Positions 41,928-49,944 of a stretch of 64,000 nucleotides of DNA are shown piece after piece (positions within the stretch are counted from its first letter, which is position 1; every line of letters begins with the position of its first letter). This stretch comes from CAIKMD01 sp036501365 (lineage in GTDB: Bacteria > Pseudomonadota > Alphaproteobacteria > ATCC43930 > CGMCC-115725). The position numbers and the translations under genes are program-made. The stretch covers positions 1 to 64,000 of the forward strand of contig DASYAL010000033.1 in NCBI GenBank assembly GCA_036501365.1, in the 5' to 3' direction. A model generated the notes under the pieces. The model was not told where the DNA came from, did not search any database, and saw nothing but the letters and a program-made list of their open reading frames with translations.

Positions 41928-43877
41928 ATGACCCAGCGCAAGGACGAGCCGTCCGTCGGTCGCCGCAACTTCTTGAAGGGCGCGACGCTCGCCGCCGGCG
42001 CGCTCGCCGCCCCGGCCGCGGCCAAAGCGCAAAGCGCCGTGGCGCCGCCGCGCCCCACGCCCAGCATTCCGCCGACGCCCAACCGCGAGGGCGAGCGCGG
42101 CACGCCGTCCGACCTGATGCCGGCGACGCAATCCTCGAGCGGCGGCGACTACATGATCGATGTGATGCGCGGCCTCGGCATCGAGCATGTCGCCGCCTTT
42201 GTCGGCTCGAGCTTCCGCGGCCTTCATGAATCGCTGATCAATTACGGTATGCTGACCGAGCCAAATATCAATCTCCTCGCTTGCATGCACGAGGAAGTGT
42301 CGGTCGCGATGTGCCACGGCTATGCCAAGATCGAAGGCAAGCCGATGGCGGCGATGATGCACGATACCGTCGGGCTGCAGCACGGCTCGATGGCGATTTA
42401 CAACGCCTATGCCGACCGCGTGCCGGTCTTCCTGATCACGCCCTCATCACCCGATGCGCGCAGCCGGAAGGGCCTGGTGCCGACCATGCATTCGGTGCAG
42501 GACGGCGCCGCGATCGTGCGCGACTTCGTCAAATGGGACGACAAGCCGGGCTCGCTCCAGCATTGGGGCGAATCGGCGACGCGCGCCTGGAAATATGCGA
42601 TGACGCCGCCCTACGGCCCGGTGCTGCTCGTCACCTCTTCAGAGATGCAGGAAGCGCCGATCGATACCGCGCCGCCGCCGGTCATGCCGAAAAAGCCCAA
42701 TATCGCGCCGCCGCAGGCCGAGGACGCGGCGCTGCAAGACCTCGCCAAGATGCTGGTCAATGCCGAAGCGCCGGTGCTGGTCTGCGACCGCGTCGCGCGC
42801 ACCCCCGCCGGTCTGCAATCGATGATCGAGCTTGCCGAGCTGTTGCAGGCGCCCGTGGTCGACGGCTCGATGCGCATGAATTTCCCGTGGCGTCATCCGC
42901 TCAACCAGTCGAGCCGCGGCCGCGCCGTGATCTCGCAAGCCGATGTCATCCTCGGCCTGGAGATGACCGATTTCTGGGCGACGGCGCATTCTTATCTGCC
43001 GCATACCGAATACAGCTTCCGCTCGTCGCTGAAGCCGGGCGCGAAGACGATCAGCTTGACCGCGGTCGATCTCGAGTTCCACTCCAACTATCAGGATTTC
43101 CAGCGCTATCCCGACGCCGATCTGGCGCTCGAAGGCGACGCCGAGGCGAGCCTGCCGTCGCTGATCGAGGCGTGCAAAACCCTGATCGACCAAGGCAAGC
43201 GGGCGAATTTCGACGCCCGCGGCAAGAAGCTCGCCGCGGCGCATCAGAAGGCACTCGGGGACATGCGCGCCTGGGCGGCCGAAGGCTGGGATGCGCAGCC
43301 GATCACCGTCGCGCGGATGGTGATGGAACTCTACAACGTCATCAAGGACGAGGACTGGACCCTCGCTTCGGGCACGCAAATGCAGAATCAATGGCCGCAA
43401 AAGCTGTGGCACGCCGACAAACATCACCGCTACATCGGCGATGCCGGCGCTTATGGCATCGGCTATACCGCGCCCGCGACCTTGGGCGCGGCGTTTGCGA
43501 ATAAAAAACATGGCCGCCTCACGGTTTCGATCAACGGCGATGGCGATTTCATGTGTTGCCCGTCCTCGCTCTGGACCGCGGCGCATGAGAAGATCCCGAT
43601 CCTCTACATCATGCACAACAACCGCGCCTGGCATCAGGAGATCATGCTGTTGCAGCAGGTCGCCAATCGCATGCAGCGCGGCACGGACCGCACCCATATC
43701 GGCACCACGATCCGCGACCCGTTCATCGATTACAGCAAGCTGGCGGCGAGCATGGGCGTCTATGGCCAGGGACCGATCATCGATCCCAAGGATCTGGGCC
43801 CGGCGATCAAGAAAGCGGTCGATGTCGTGAAGCGCGGCGAGCCGGCGTTGATCGACGTCGTCGCCCAGGGCCGATAA
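41928..43877 (+). CDS. Tat-exported thiamine-diphosphate-dependent enzyme
   Basis: A 649-aa ThDP enzyme of the acetolactate-synthase/pyruvate-oxidase superfamily. Residues 1-34 are a twin-arginine signal (GRRNFLKGATLAAG, cleavage near AKA-Q35), which is unusual for a ThDP enzyme. The pyrimidine domain has the activating Glu in MHEEVSVAMCHGYAK (E123). A middle domain follows (about 240-400), then the pyrophosphate domain with G537-D538-G539 and N564-N565, spacing GDG-x24-NN. GGAAGG precedes ATG. Two bases separate it from a c-type cytochrome gene. A Tat-exported, folded ThDP enzyme beside a cytochrome suggests a periplasmic decarboxylating oxidoreductase; its substrate is unknown. Confidence 0.88.
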   Translation: MTQRKDEPSVGRRNFLKGATLAAGALAAPAAAKAQSAVAPPRPTPSIPPTPNREGERGTPSDLMPATQSSSGGDYMIDVMRGLGIEHVAAFVGSSFRGLHESLINYGMLTEPNINLLACMHEEVSVAMCHGYAKIEGKPMAAMMHDTVGLQHGSMAIYNAYADRVPVFLITPSSPDARSRKGLVPTMHSVQDGAAIVRDFVKWDDKPGSLQHWGESATRAWKYAMTPPYGPVLLVTSSEMQEAPIDTAPPPVMPKKPNIAPPQAEDAALQDLAKMLVNAEAPVLVCDRVARTPAGLQSMIELAELLQAPVVDGSMRMNFPWRHPLNQSSRGRAVISQADVILGLEMTDFWATAHSYLPHTEYSFRSSLKPGAKTISLTAVDLEFHSNYQDFQRYPDADLALEGDAEASLPSLIEACKTLIDQGKRANFDARGKKLAAAHQKALGDMRAWAAEGWDAQPITVARMVMELYNVIKDEDWTLASGTQMQNQWPQKLWHADKHHRYIGDAGAYGIGYTAPATLGAAFANKKHGRLTVSINGDGDFMCCPSSLWTAAHEKIPILYIMHNNRAWHQEIMLLQQVANRMQRGTDRTHIGTTIRDPFIDYSKLAASMGVYGQGPIIDPKDLGPAIKKAVDVVKRGEPALIDVVAQGR

Positions 43878-43879
43878 GG

Positions 43880-44266
43880 ATGACGGTGAAGGCGATGAAG
43901 CACTTTGGTCTGGTTGCGGCACTGCCGCTCGTTCTGCTCGCCGCGCCGGGCTTCGCGCAAAGCGCGGCGCAAGGCAGCGCCCCCGCCGGCGATGCCGCGC
44001 ACGGCAAGGACATGTACATGAGAGATGCCTGCTACACCTGCCACGGCACCGCCGGGGAGGGTGGCGCTTCCGGACCGAAGGTCGCGCATGACGGGCTGAG
44101 CGCCGAGGCGATCCTCCAGCAGCTCCGCCATCCGCAGGCGCAGATGCCGCCCTATACCGAGAAGATCCTGTCCGACCGCGATGCCGCCGATATCGTCGCC
44201 TATATCCAGTCGCTGTCGCAGGGCCCGGCTCCCAACGCCAAGGACATTCCGCTCCTCAATCAGTAG
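43880..44266 (+). CDS. Periplasmic c-type cytochrome
   Basis: A 128-aa protein with a signal peptide (cleavage near PGFAQ), the haem motif C51-x2-C54-H55 (ACYTCHG) and a likely axial Met in AQMPPYTEKILSD. It is a class I, single-haem cytochrome with a Pro-rich tail (GPAPNAKDIPLL). ATG 43880 follows the ThDP gene by 2 bp; ATG 43895 is also possible. The tight linkage makes it the likely electron acceptor of the ThDP enzyme and donor to the respiratory chain. Confidence 0.92.
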   Translation: MTVKAMKHFGLVAALPLVLLAAPGFAQSAAQGSAPAGDAAHGKDMYMRDACYTCHGTAGEGGASGPKVAHDGLSAEAILQQLRHPQAQMPPYTEKILSDRDAADIVAYIQSLSQGPAPNAKDIPLLNQ

Positions 44267-44356
44267 GCGGCCGGCCCGCGACGCCGCCTTGATCGCACCG
44301 CCGCGCCGAGGCATGACTCGGCGCGCTCGAGAATCGTTGCCGAAAAGGATGAGACG

Positions 44357-46699
44357 ATGGGTCAGTTTGGCATAGGACAGCCGGTACCGCGCGAGGAAGA
44401 CCCTTATCTGCTGCGCGGCAAGGGCCGTTACGTCGACGACGTGAAGGCGGTTGCCACCGCGCACGCCTATTTCCTGCGCTCGCCTTATGCCCATGCCCGC
44501 ATCCGCTCGATCGACACCGCCCAGGCCGCGGCCGCGCCCGGCGTGCTCCTCGTCCTGACCGGCGAGCATCCGGCGCTGACGGCGCTCGGCCTGCAGGTGC
44601 CGCGCATGCCGCGCAAGCGCAAGGACGGTACGCCCGGCGCCATCGCGCCGCAGCCGCACCTGGCGCGCGGCTTCGTCCGCTTCGTCGGCGAAGCGGTCGC
44701 CTGCGTGGTCGCGGAAACCGTCGACCAGGCCAAGGACGCCGCCGAGCTGATCGAGATCGATTACGAATCGCTGCCGGCGATCGTCGCGACCGAGGAAGCG
44801 TTCCTGCCGGGCGCGCTCGCGGTGTGGGAGAAATATCCCGACAACGTCGCCTTCTATCAGGAATGGGGCAACAAGGCCGCGGTCGAAGCCGCGCTTGCCA
44901 AAGCCGATCACGTCATCCGCCACCGCATGGTGATCAACCGCATCACCGCGAACACGATGGAGCCGCGCGGTTGCCTCGGCGAATACGACACGCATGACGA
45001 CCGCTACGTCATCCGCGCGACGCTGCAATCGCCGCATCGCACGCGCGCCGCGCTCGCCGCGGTGCTGAAAGTGCCGGAGACGCGCATCCGCGTGGTCGCC
45101 GACAACGTCGGCGGCGGCTTCGGCATGAAGGGCAACATCTTCCCTGAATACATCGTCGTGCCGGTCGCGGCGCGGCTGCTCGACCGTCCGGTGAAATGGG
45201 TGTGCGAGCGCTCGGAGGGCCTGCTCTCCGACGAGCATTCGCGCGACAACGTTGTCGATGCCGAATTGGCGCTCGACCGCGACGGCAGGTTCCTGGCGCT
45301 GCGGGTGCAGACCTACGCCAATATCGGCGCCTATCACACCTCCGATCGCGCCGCCGGGCCGCCGCTCGCCAATGTCGGCTGCCTCGCCGCGACCTACATG
45401 ACCCCGGCCTTCCATGTCGAGGTCACGGGGGTCATGACCCATACCCAACTCACAGGGCATTACCGCGGCGCCGGCCGGCCCGAGAACGCCTATATGATCG
45501 AGACGATGGTCGATCTCGCCGCGCGCCAGCTCGGCATCGACAAGCTCGAGCTACGACGGCGCAACACCGTGCCAGCGAGCGCAATGCCCTACAAGACCGG
45601 CCTCGTCTATACGATCGACAGCGGCGACTTCCCGAAGAATCTCGAGCAATGCACGCATATGGCCGATTACGCCGGCTTTGCGGCGCGGCGCGAGGAATCG
45701 ACGAAGCGCGGCAAGCTGCGCGGCATCGGCGTCTCCAACACCATCGAGGCGACCGCAGCCGGCATGTTGGAGCATGCCGAGGTGCGCTTCGATCCAACCG
45801 GCACGCTGACCCTGCTGATGGGCACGCATGATCACGGCCAGGGCCATGCGACCACCTTCAAGCAAGTGCTGTTCGACAAGCTCGGCATCGATTCCGACCT
45901 GATCAAATTCAAATACGGCGACACCGATCAGGTGATGACCGGCACCGGCACCTTCGGCTCGCGGTCGGTTGCGTGCGGCGGCAACGCCGTGGTGCTCGCC
46001 GCCAACAAAGTGGTCGAGCACGGCAAGAAGATCGCCGCGCATCTGCTCGAGGCGGCTGAGGCCGACCTCGCTTTCGACAAGGGCAAGTTCACCGTCGCCG
46101 GCACCGACAAAGCGGTCAGCCTGATCGACGTCGCCAAGGCCTCGTTCATGCCCGGCCGCCTGCCGCCCGGCATGGAATACGGGTTGTTCGAGACCGGCAC
46201 CTATAACGGCGGCCCGCCGACCTACCCCAATGGCTGCCATGTCTGCGAGGTCGAGATCGATCCCGAGACCGGCTCGATCGAGATCCTGCGCTACAACGCC
46301 GTCGACGAGGTCGGCCGCGCCATCAATCCGCTGCTCTTGGAGGGCCAGGTGCATGGCGGCATCGTCCAGGCGGTCGGCCAGTGCCTGATGGAAGACATCA
46401 ACTACGACCGCCAATCGGGCCAGCTCATGTCGGGCTCGTTCATGGATTACGGCATGCCGCGCGCCAGCGACCTGCCGTCCTTCGGCATGGAGACCAACGA
46501 AGTTCCGTGCAAGACCAATCCGCTCGGCGTCAAAGGCGCGGGCGAGGCCGGCACGGTCGGCGCGCTGCCGGCGGTGATGAACGCGATCAACGACGCGGTC
46601 GCGCAGGCCGGCGTCGATTATGTGCAGATGCCCTGCACGCCGCTCAAGATCTGGCAGGCGCTGCAAGCGACGAAGGGCAAGCGGGCCGCCGCCGAATAA
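44357..46699 (+). CDS. Xanthine dehydrogenase/CoxL-family molybdenum hydroxylase large subunit
   Basis: A 780-aa molybdopterin-binding subunit: Ald_Xan_dh_C domain at about 18-125, then MoCoBD (VGGGFGMKGNI; HYRGAGRPENAYMIE). The loop YRGAGR is the form-II type of CoxL-like proteins; true CO dehydrogenases have AYRCSFR. The catalytic Glu is in VKGAGEAGTVG. The FeS (CoxS) and FAD (CoxM) subunit genes are not in the window, so either they lie elsewhere or the protein uses other partners. No signal peptide. AAAAGGATGAG precedes the start, 90 bp after the cytochrome gene. Confidence 0.92.
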   Translation: MGQFGIGQPVPREEDPYLLRGKGRYVDDVKAVATAHAYFLRSPYAHARIRSIDTAQAAAAPGVLLVLTGEHPALTALGLQVPRMPRKRKDGTPGAIAPQPHLARGFVRFVGEAVACVVAETVDQAKDAAELIEIDYESLPAIVATEEAFLPGALAVWEKYPDNVAFYQEWGNKAAVEAALAKADHVIRHRMVINRITANTMEPRGCLGEYDTHDDRYVIRATLQSPHRTRAALAAVLKVPETRIRVVADNVGGGFGMKGNIFPEYIVVPVAARLLDRPVKWVCERSEGLLSDEHSRDNVVDAELALDRDGRFLALRVQTYANIGAYHTSDRAAGPPLANVGCLAATYMTPAFHVEVTGVMTHTQLTGHYRGAGRPENAYMIETMVDLAARQLGIDKLELRRRNTVPASAMPYKTGLVYTIDSGDFPKNLEQCTHMADYAGFAARREESTKRGKLRGIGVSNTIEATAAGMLEHAEVRFDPTGTLTLLMGTHDHGQGHATTFKQVLFDKLGIDSDLIKFKYGDTDQVMTGTGTFGSRSVACGGNAVVLAANKVVEHGKKIAAHLLEAAEADLAFDKGKFTVAGTDKAVSLIDVAKASFMPGRLPPGMEYGLFETGTYNGGPPTYPNGCHVCEVEIDPETGSIEILRYNAVDEVGRAINPLLLEGQVHGGIVQAVGQCLMEDINYDRQSGQLMSGSFMDYGMPRASDLPSFGMETNEVPCKTNPLGVKGAGEAGTVGALPAVMNAINDAVAQAGVDYVQMPCTPLKIWQALQATKGKRAAAE

Positions 46700-46788
46700 G
46701 CTCAGGCCGCGCGCGCCTACTTTACCTCGCCGGCCCGCGCTTGGTTCGGCGCCCGCCCCGCGCTATGGAATCGTCCGCGGAGGAAACC

Positions 46789-47779
46789 ATGGCAAAAGCC
46801 CAGCGTCGCGATTCGGGCTTTGTCGGCATCGATGCGGCGATCTTCGGCGCCAAAGAGATGCCGCAAGCGCGCAAGCTGTTTTCGGATTTCGGCCTCGCCA
46901 AGAGACACGACACCGCGGCACGGCTGGTCTTCGCCACCGAGATTGGCAGCGAAATCGTCGTCCGCCCGAGCGCAGCGAAAGACCTGCCGCCGCCGATCAG
47001 CCTCACATCGGAATTCCGCGAAGTGATCTGGGGCGTCGGAAGCGCGAAGGACGTCGCGCGCATCGCCGCGGAACTGTCGCGCGACCGCGACGTGCGCCAA
47101 GACCGCGACGGCACGATTCATGCGATCGACGATTCGGGCATCCATTTCGTTCGGCGTTCGCGTGTGGCGCCACGGCCGGGAGCCAAAACGCGCCGCAGCG
47201 CTGCCGCTCAACGCGCCTGGCGCACGCGGTCGGATCGACGCGCCAAGTCCGATGTATGAGCGGGCGCGGCCATTCCGCATCGGCCATATCGTCTTCACCG
47301 TGCCCGACGTGCCGAAGGCGGAACGCTTCTATCGCCAGCGTCTCGGCTTCTCGCTGTCCGATCGCTATGCCGGCGGCGCCGCGACCTTCCTGCGCTGGGC
47401 GGCGCGCTCCGATCACCACAACCTCTTCATGTTCCGCCTGCCGAGCCGCGTGACCGATCTCCACCATCTCGCTTTCGAGGTGCACGACATTCACGAAGTC
47501 TTCGGCGGCGGGCTGCATTTCACCGGCCTCGGCTGGAGGACGGCGGTCGGTCCGGGCCGGCATCCGATCTCTTCCGCCTATTTCTGGTATTTCGCCAATC
47601 CGCTCGGCGGCATGCTCGAATATTTCTCCAATCCCGATTTCGTCACCGAGGCCTGGAAGCCGACCAACTTCCGGATCAACCACTTCTCGGAATGGCATCT
47701 TGCCGACGGCATCCCGGTGCCGCGCGAGACCATCCAGCGCCCGTCGCTGCAGGCGGCCAAAGCTTCCGGCGACGCCTGA
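46789..47779 (+). pseudogene. Two-domain VOC protein split by a +1 frameshift
   Basis: The N-terminal VOC domain (GIDAAIFGAKEMPQARKLFSDF, ending in IDDSGIHFVRR) starts at ATG 46789 with GGAGGA upstream and runs to a stop at 47259 in one frame. A second VOC domain (PMYERARPFRIGHIVFTVPD, HHNLFMFRLP, TDLHHLAFEVHD) lies in the next frame and ends at 47779. Joining them at AAAA (47184-47187) with one A removed gives the continuous linker GAKRAAALPLNAPGARGRID expected of a two-domain protein. It may be a real mutation, a sequencing error or a programmed shift. No SD precedes the second half. The function is unknown; the fold is shared with extradiol dioxygenases and glyoxalases. Confidence 0.72.
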
Positions 47780-47801
47780 ATCGTCAAGGGAGGAACACGC
47801 G

Positions 47802-48722
47802 ATGAGGCTTATTTCATACCGCTCCGGCGATCACCATGGCGTCGGCGTGATGGTCGATGAGAATCGCTTCATCTCGTTGCGGCGGGTACAGAGCGATCTG
47901 CCGCAAAGTCTCAAGGAAATTCTCGACGAAGGCCCGGGCACGCTGAAGCGCATCGCCGATGCGGTGCAGGGCAATGAGGGCGATCTCAAGCTCGATCAGG
48001 TGCAGCTCGATCCGGTGATTCCCGATCCGCATGCCACCTGGGCGCTGGCGCTTAATTTCCAGATGCATATCGACGAGACCGGCCTCACCACCTCGCCCGA
48101 CTATCCGCAAATCTTCCAGCGCATGCCGATCAGCGTCGTCGGCCATGGCGACGCGCTGTGGTGTCCCAATCCCGAGATCGCCAAGACCTTCGATTACGAG
48201 GGCGAGCTCGCAGTGGTGATCGGCACGCGGGGCCGGCACATCCCGGTTGAGCGCGCGCTGCGCCATGTCGCCGGCTATGCCTGCTACAACGAGGGCTCGG
48301 TGCGCGAATTCCAGGGCCATAATCGCCAATTCGGCCTCGGCAAGAATTTCGAACGCTCGGGCAGCTTTGGCCCGTGGCTGATGACCGCCGACGAATTCGG
48401 CGATCCCAAGACGCATCGCCTGATCACGCGCTTGAACGGCGTCGAGAAGCAGAACGAGACCCTCGAGAAGATGCTGTTCTCGGTCGAGCGCGTGATCCAT
48501 TACCTCTCGACCGGCTACACCTTGCAGCCCGGCGACGTTATCGTCATGGGTACGCCCGGCGCGCTAAAGAAGCCGGCTGGCTATGTGCTCGGCCCCTATG
48601 ATTCGCCGCGCAATCCCGGGCGCACGCGGATGAAGCCGGGCGATCAATGCGAGGTCGAAATCAGCGGCCTCGGCATCCTCAGCAATCCGATCGTCGCCGA
48701 TCCGACGCCGCTGGCGGGCTGA
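47802..48722 (+). CDS. Fumarylacetoacetate hydrolase family enzyme
   Basis: A 306-aa FAH-family protein (N-terminal cap about 1-70; catalytic barrel from 80). The metal site is shown by TFDYEGELAVVIG (E-x-E) and the VAGYACYNEGSVRE loop, with the C-terminal GDVIVMGTPGAL. Family members hydrolyse or decarboxylate acylpyruvates and hydroxymuconate products in aromatic catabolism. GGGAGGA precedes the ATG, 22 bp after the VOC gene; a terminator for the opposite strand follows. Confidence 0.9.
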   Translation: MRLISYRSGDHHGVGVMVDENRFISLRRVQSDLPQSLKEILDEGPGTLKRIADAVQGNEGDLKLDQVQLDPVIPDPHATWALALNFQMHIDETGLTTSPDYPQIFQRMPISVVGHGDALWCPNPEIAKTFDYEGELAVVIGTRGRHIPVERALRHVAGYACYNEGSVREFQGHNRQFGLGKNFERSGSFGPWLMTADEFGDPKTHRLITRLNGVEKQNETLEKMLFSVERVIHYLSTGYTLQPGDVIVMGTPGALKKPAGYVLGPYDSPRNPGRTRMKPGDQCEVEISGLGILSNPIVADPTPLAG

Positions 48723-48732
48723 GCCCCACCCG

Positions 48733-48770
48733 CAAAAAAGCAGAAGGCGGCACTCATGAGTGCCGCCTTC
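48733..48770 (-). terminator. Intrinsic terminator (minus strand)
   Basis: AAGGCGGCACT-CATG-AGTGCCGCCTT is an 11-bp perfect stem; on the minus strand it is followed by a CTG spacer-like base step and TTTTTT (48734-48739). It terminates the small secreted gene at 48,794 and probably also limits readthrough from the FAH gene on the other strand. Confidence 0.9.
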
Positions 48771-48793
48771 GCCTTGTGAACGTGCGTGAAACC

Positions 48794-49078
48794 TTAGTTC
48801 TCGTTCGGCAGCCGGACCTGGCTCCAGCCCTCGAGCGGGAAGCCGTGCCGACCGACGAATGCGTCGCCTTGATCGTAGATGCCGGTGGTCGGCACTACGA
48901 CATCCGGATTCACGTTCGCCTTGAACGCCTGGTATGACGAGTTCTCGGTTGCCTGGGCCTGCTGGCCAGGCTGCAGCGCCTCTTGCTGCGCGGGCGGGAC
49001 CACGTTCTGCGGCTCGGCGAAAGCGAGGCCGGCCGGCAGGGTGAGCGCGAAGGCAAGGGCGACAAGTGACTTTCTCAT
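48794..49078 (-). CDS. Small secreted protein of unknown function
   Basis: A 94-aa protein with signal peptide (MRKSLVALAFALTLPAGLAFA) and a Gln/Pro-rich N-terminal part of the mature chain (VVPPAQQEALQPGQQAQATENSSYQAFK) followed by PDVVVPTTGIYDQGDAFVGRHGFPLEGW. GGAGAGAG precedes ATG at 49078. The family is unknown. Its own terminator is immediately downstream. The 219 bp up to mscL contain nothing I can assign. Confidence 0.78.
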   Translation of the reverse strand: MRKSLVALAFALTLPAGLAFAEPQNVVPPAQQEALQPGQQAQATENSSYQAFKANVNPDVVVPTTGIYDQGDAFVGRHGFPLEGWSQVRLPNEN

Positions 49079-49297
49079 GGACTTCTCTCTCCTGAATGAA
49101 AAATCGGGCAACCCGCGGTTCAACGACCGCTTGTGTGCCCGACAAGAAGGGAGATAGGAAGCTTAGGTGCAGATGCGAAGTAACAACTTCGTGCGTCTGC
49201 CATGCAATATCACAACCTTAGAGAAAATAAGGGTTTCCGCTGTTTTGTCGTGCGTCATTGCGCCGCAACATTTCGGTCGCCGACATGTCGCAATCGG

Positions 49298-49738
49298 TTA
49301 GGCCGCCGACAACTGCGACGTGCAATGCGGGCAACGCGTCGCCGCCAGCGGAATCGAGGATCTGCAATAGGGGCAATCCTTGGCTTCGGCGGGTGGCGGC
49401 TCGGCGGGCTTGGGCAGGAAGCGATTGACCTGCCTGACGAGCAAGAAGACGGCGAAAGCAACGATCAGGAAATCGAGGATGTTGTTGATGAAGACGCCGT
49501 AGTTGACGGTCGCCGCGCCGGCGGTCTTGGCGTCGGCAAGCGATGCGTAATGCTTGCCGGAGAGATCGATGAACAGATTCGAGAAATCAACCTTGCCGAG
49601 CACGACGCCCAAAGGCGGCATCAGGATATCGTTGACCAGCGAGGTGACGATCTTGCCGAAGGCGGCGCCGATGATGATGCCGATCGCCAGATCGATAACG
49701 TTGCCGCGCATGGCGAAATCGCGAAATTCCTTCCACAT
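49298..49738 (-). CDS. mscL: Large-conductance mechanosensitive channel with zinc-ribbon tail
   Basis: MscL (146 aa) opens under membrane tension to release solutes on hypoosmotic shock. The start MWKEFRDFAMRGNVIDLAIGIIIGAAFGKIV, TM1 and TM2 (ILDFLIVAFAVFLLVRQVN) are canonical. After the usual cytoplasmic helix a Pro-rich linker leads to C122-x2-C125...C136-x2-C139 (CPYC, CPHC), a zinc-ribbon-like tail absent from E. coli MscL. It is divergently placed relative to kup, 206 bp from it. Confidence 0.95.
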   Translation of the reverse strand: MWKEFRDFAMRGNVIDLAIGIIIGAAFGKIVTSLVNDILMPPLGVVLGKVDFSNLFIDLSGKHYASLADAKTAGAATVNYGVFINNILDFLIVAFAVFLLVRQVNRFLPKPAEPPPAEAKDCPYCRSSIPLAATRCPHCTSQLSAA

Positions 49739-49944
49739 CTTTCGTCCCCTGTTGCGAGATCGCCCGCATCTTACCGCGTCGCTTGGCGCAAGCCGAGACG
49801 GGTGCTTCGCTGCTGCATCGCAAGAATACGTTTTATCAATTGCTTACGCGATAGGACCGCGGCCGGTCCGGCGCCTGCCGCGCCTTATTGCGGTGCGGCA
49901 AAGAAAGGTCTAAAGACGGCGCCGTTTTGCTCACGGGAGTGCGC

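Noticed and set aside
44357..46699. True carbon monoxide dehydrogenase (CoxL form I)
   Set aside because: The active-site loop is YRGAGR, not AYRCSFR, and the CoxS/CoxM genes are missing.
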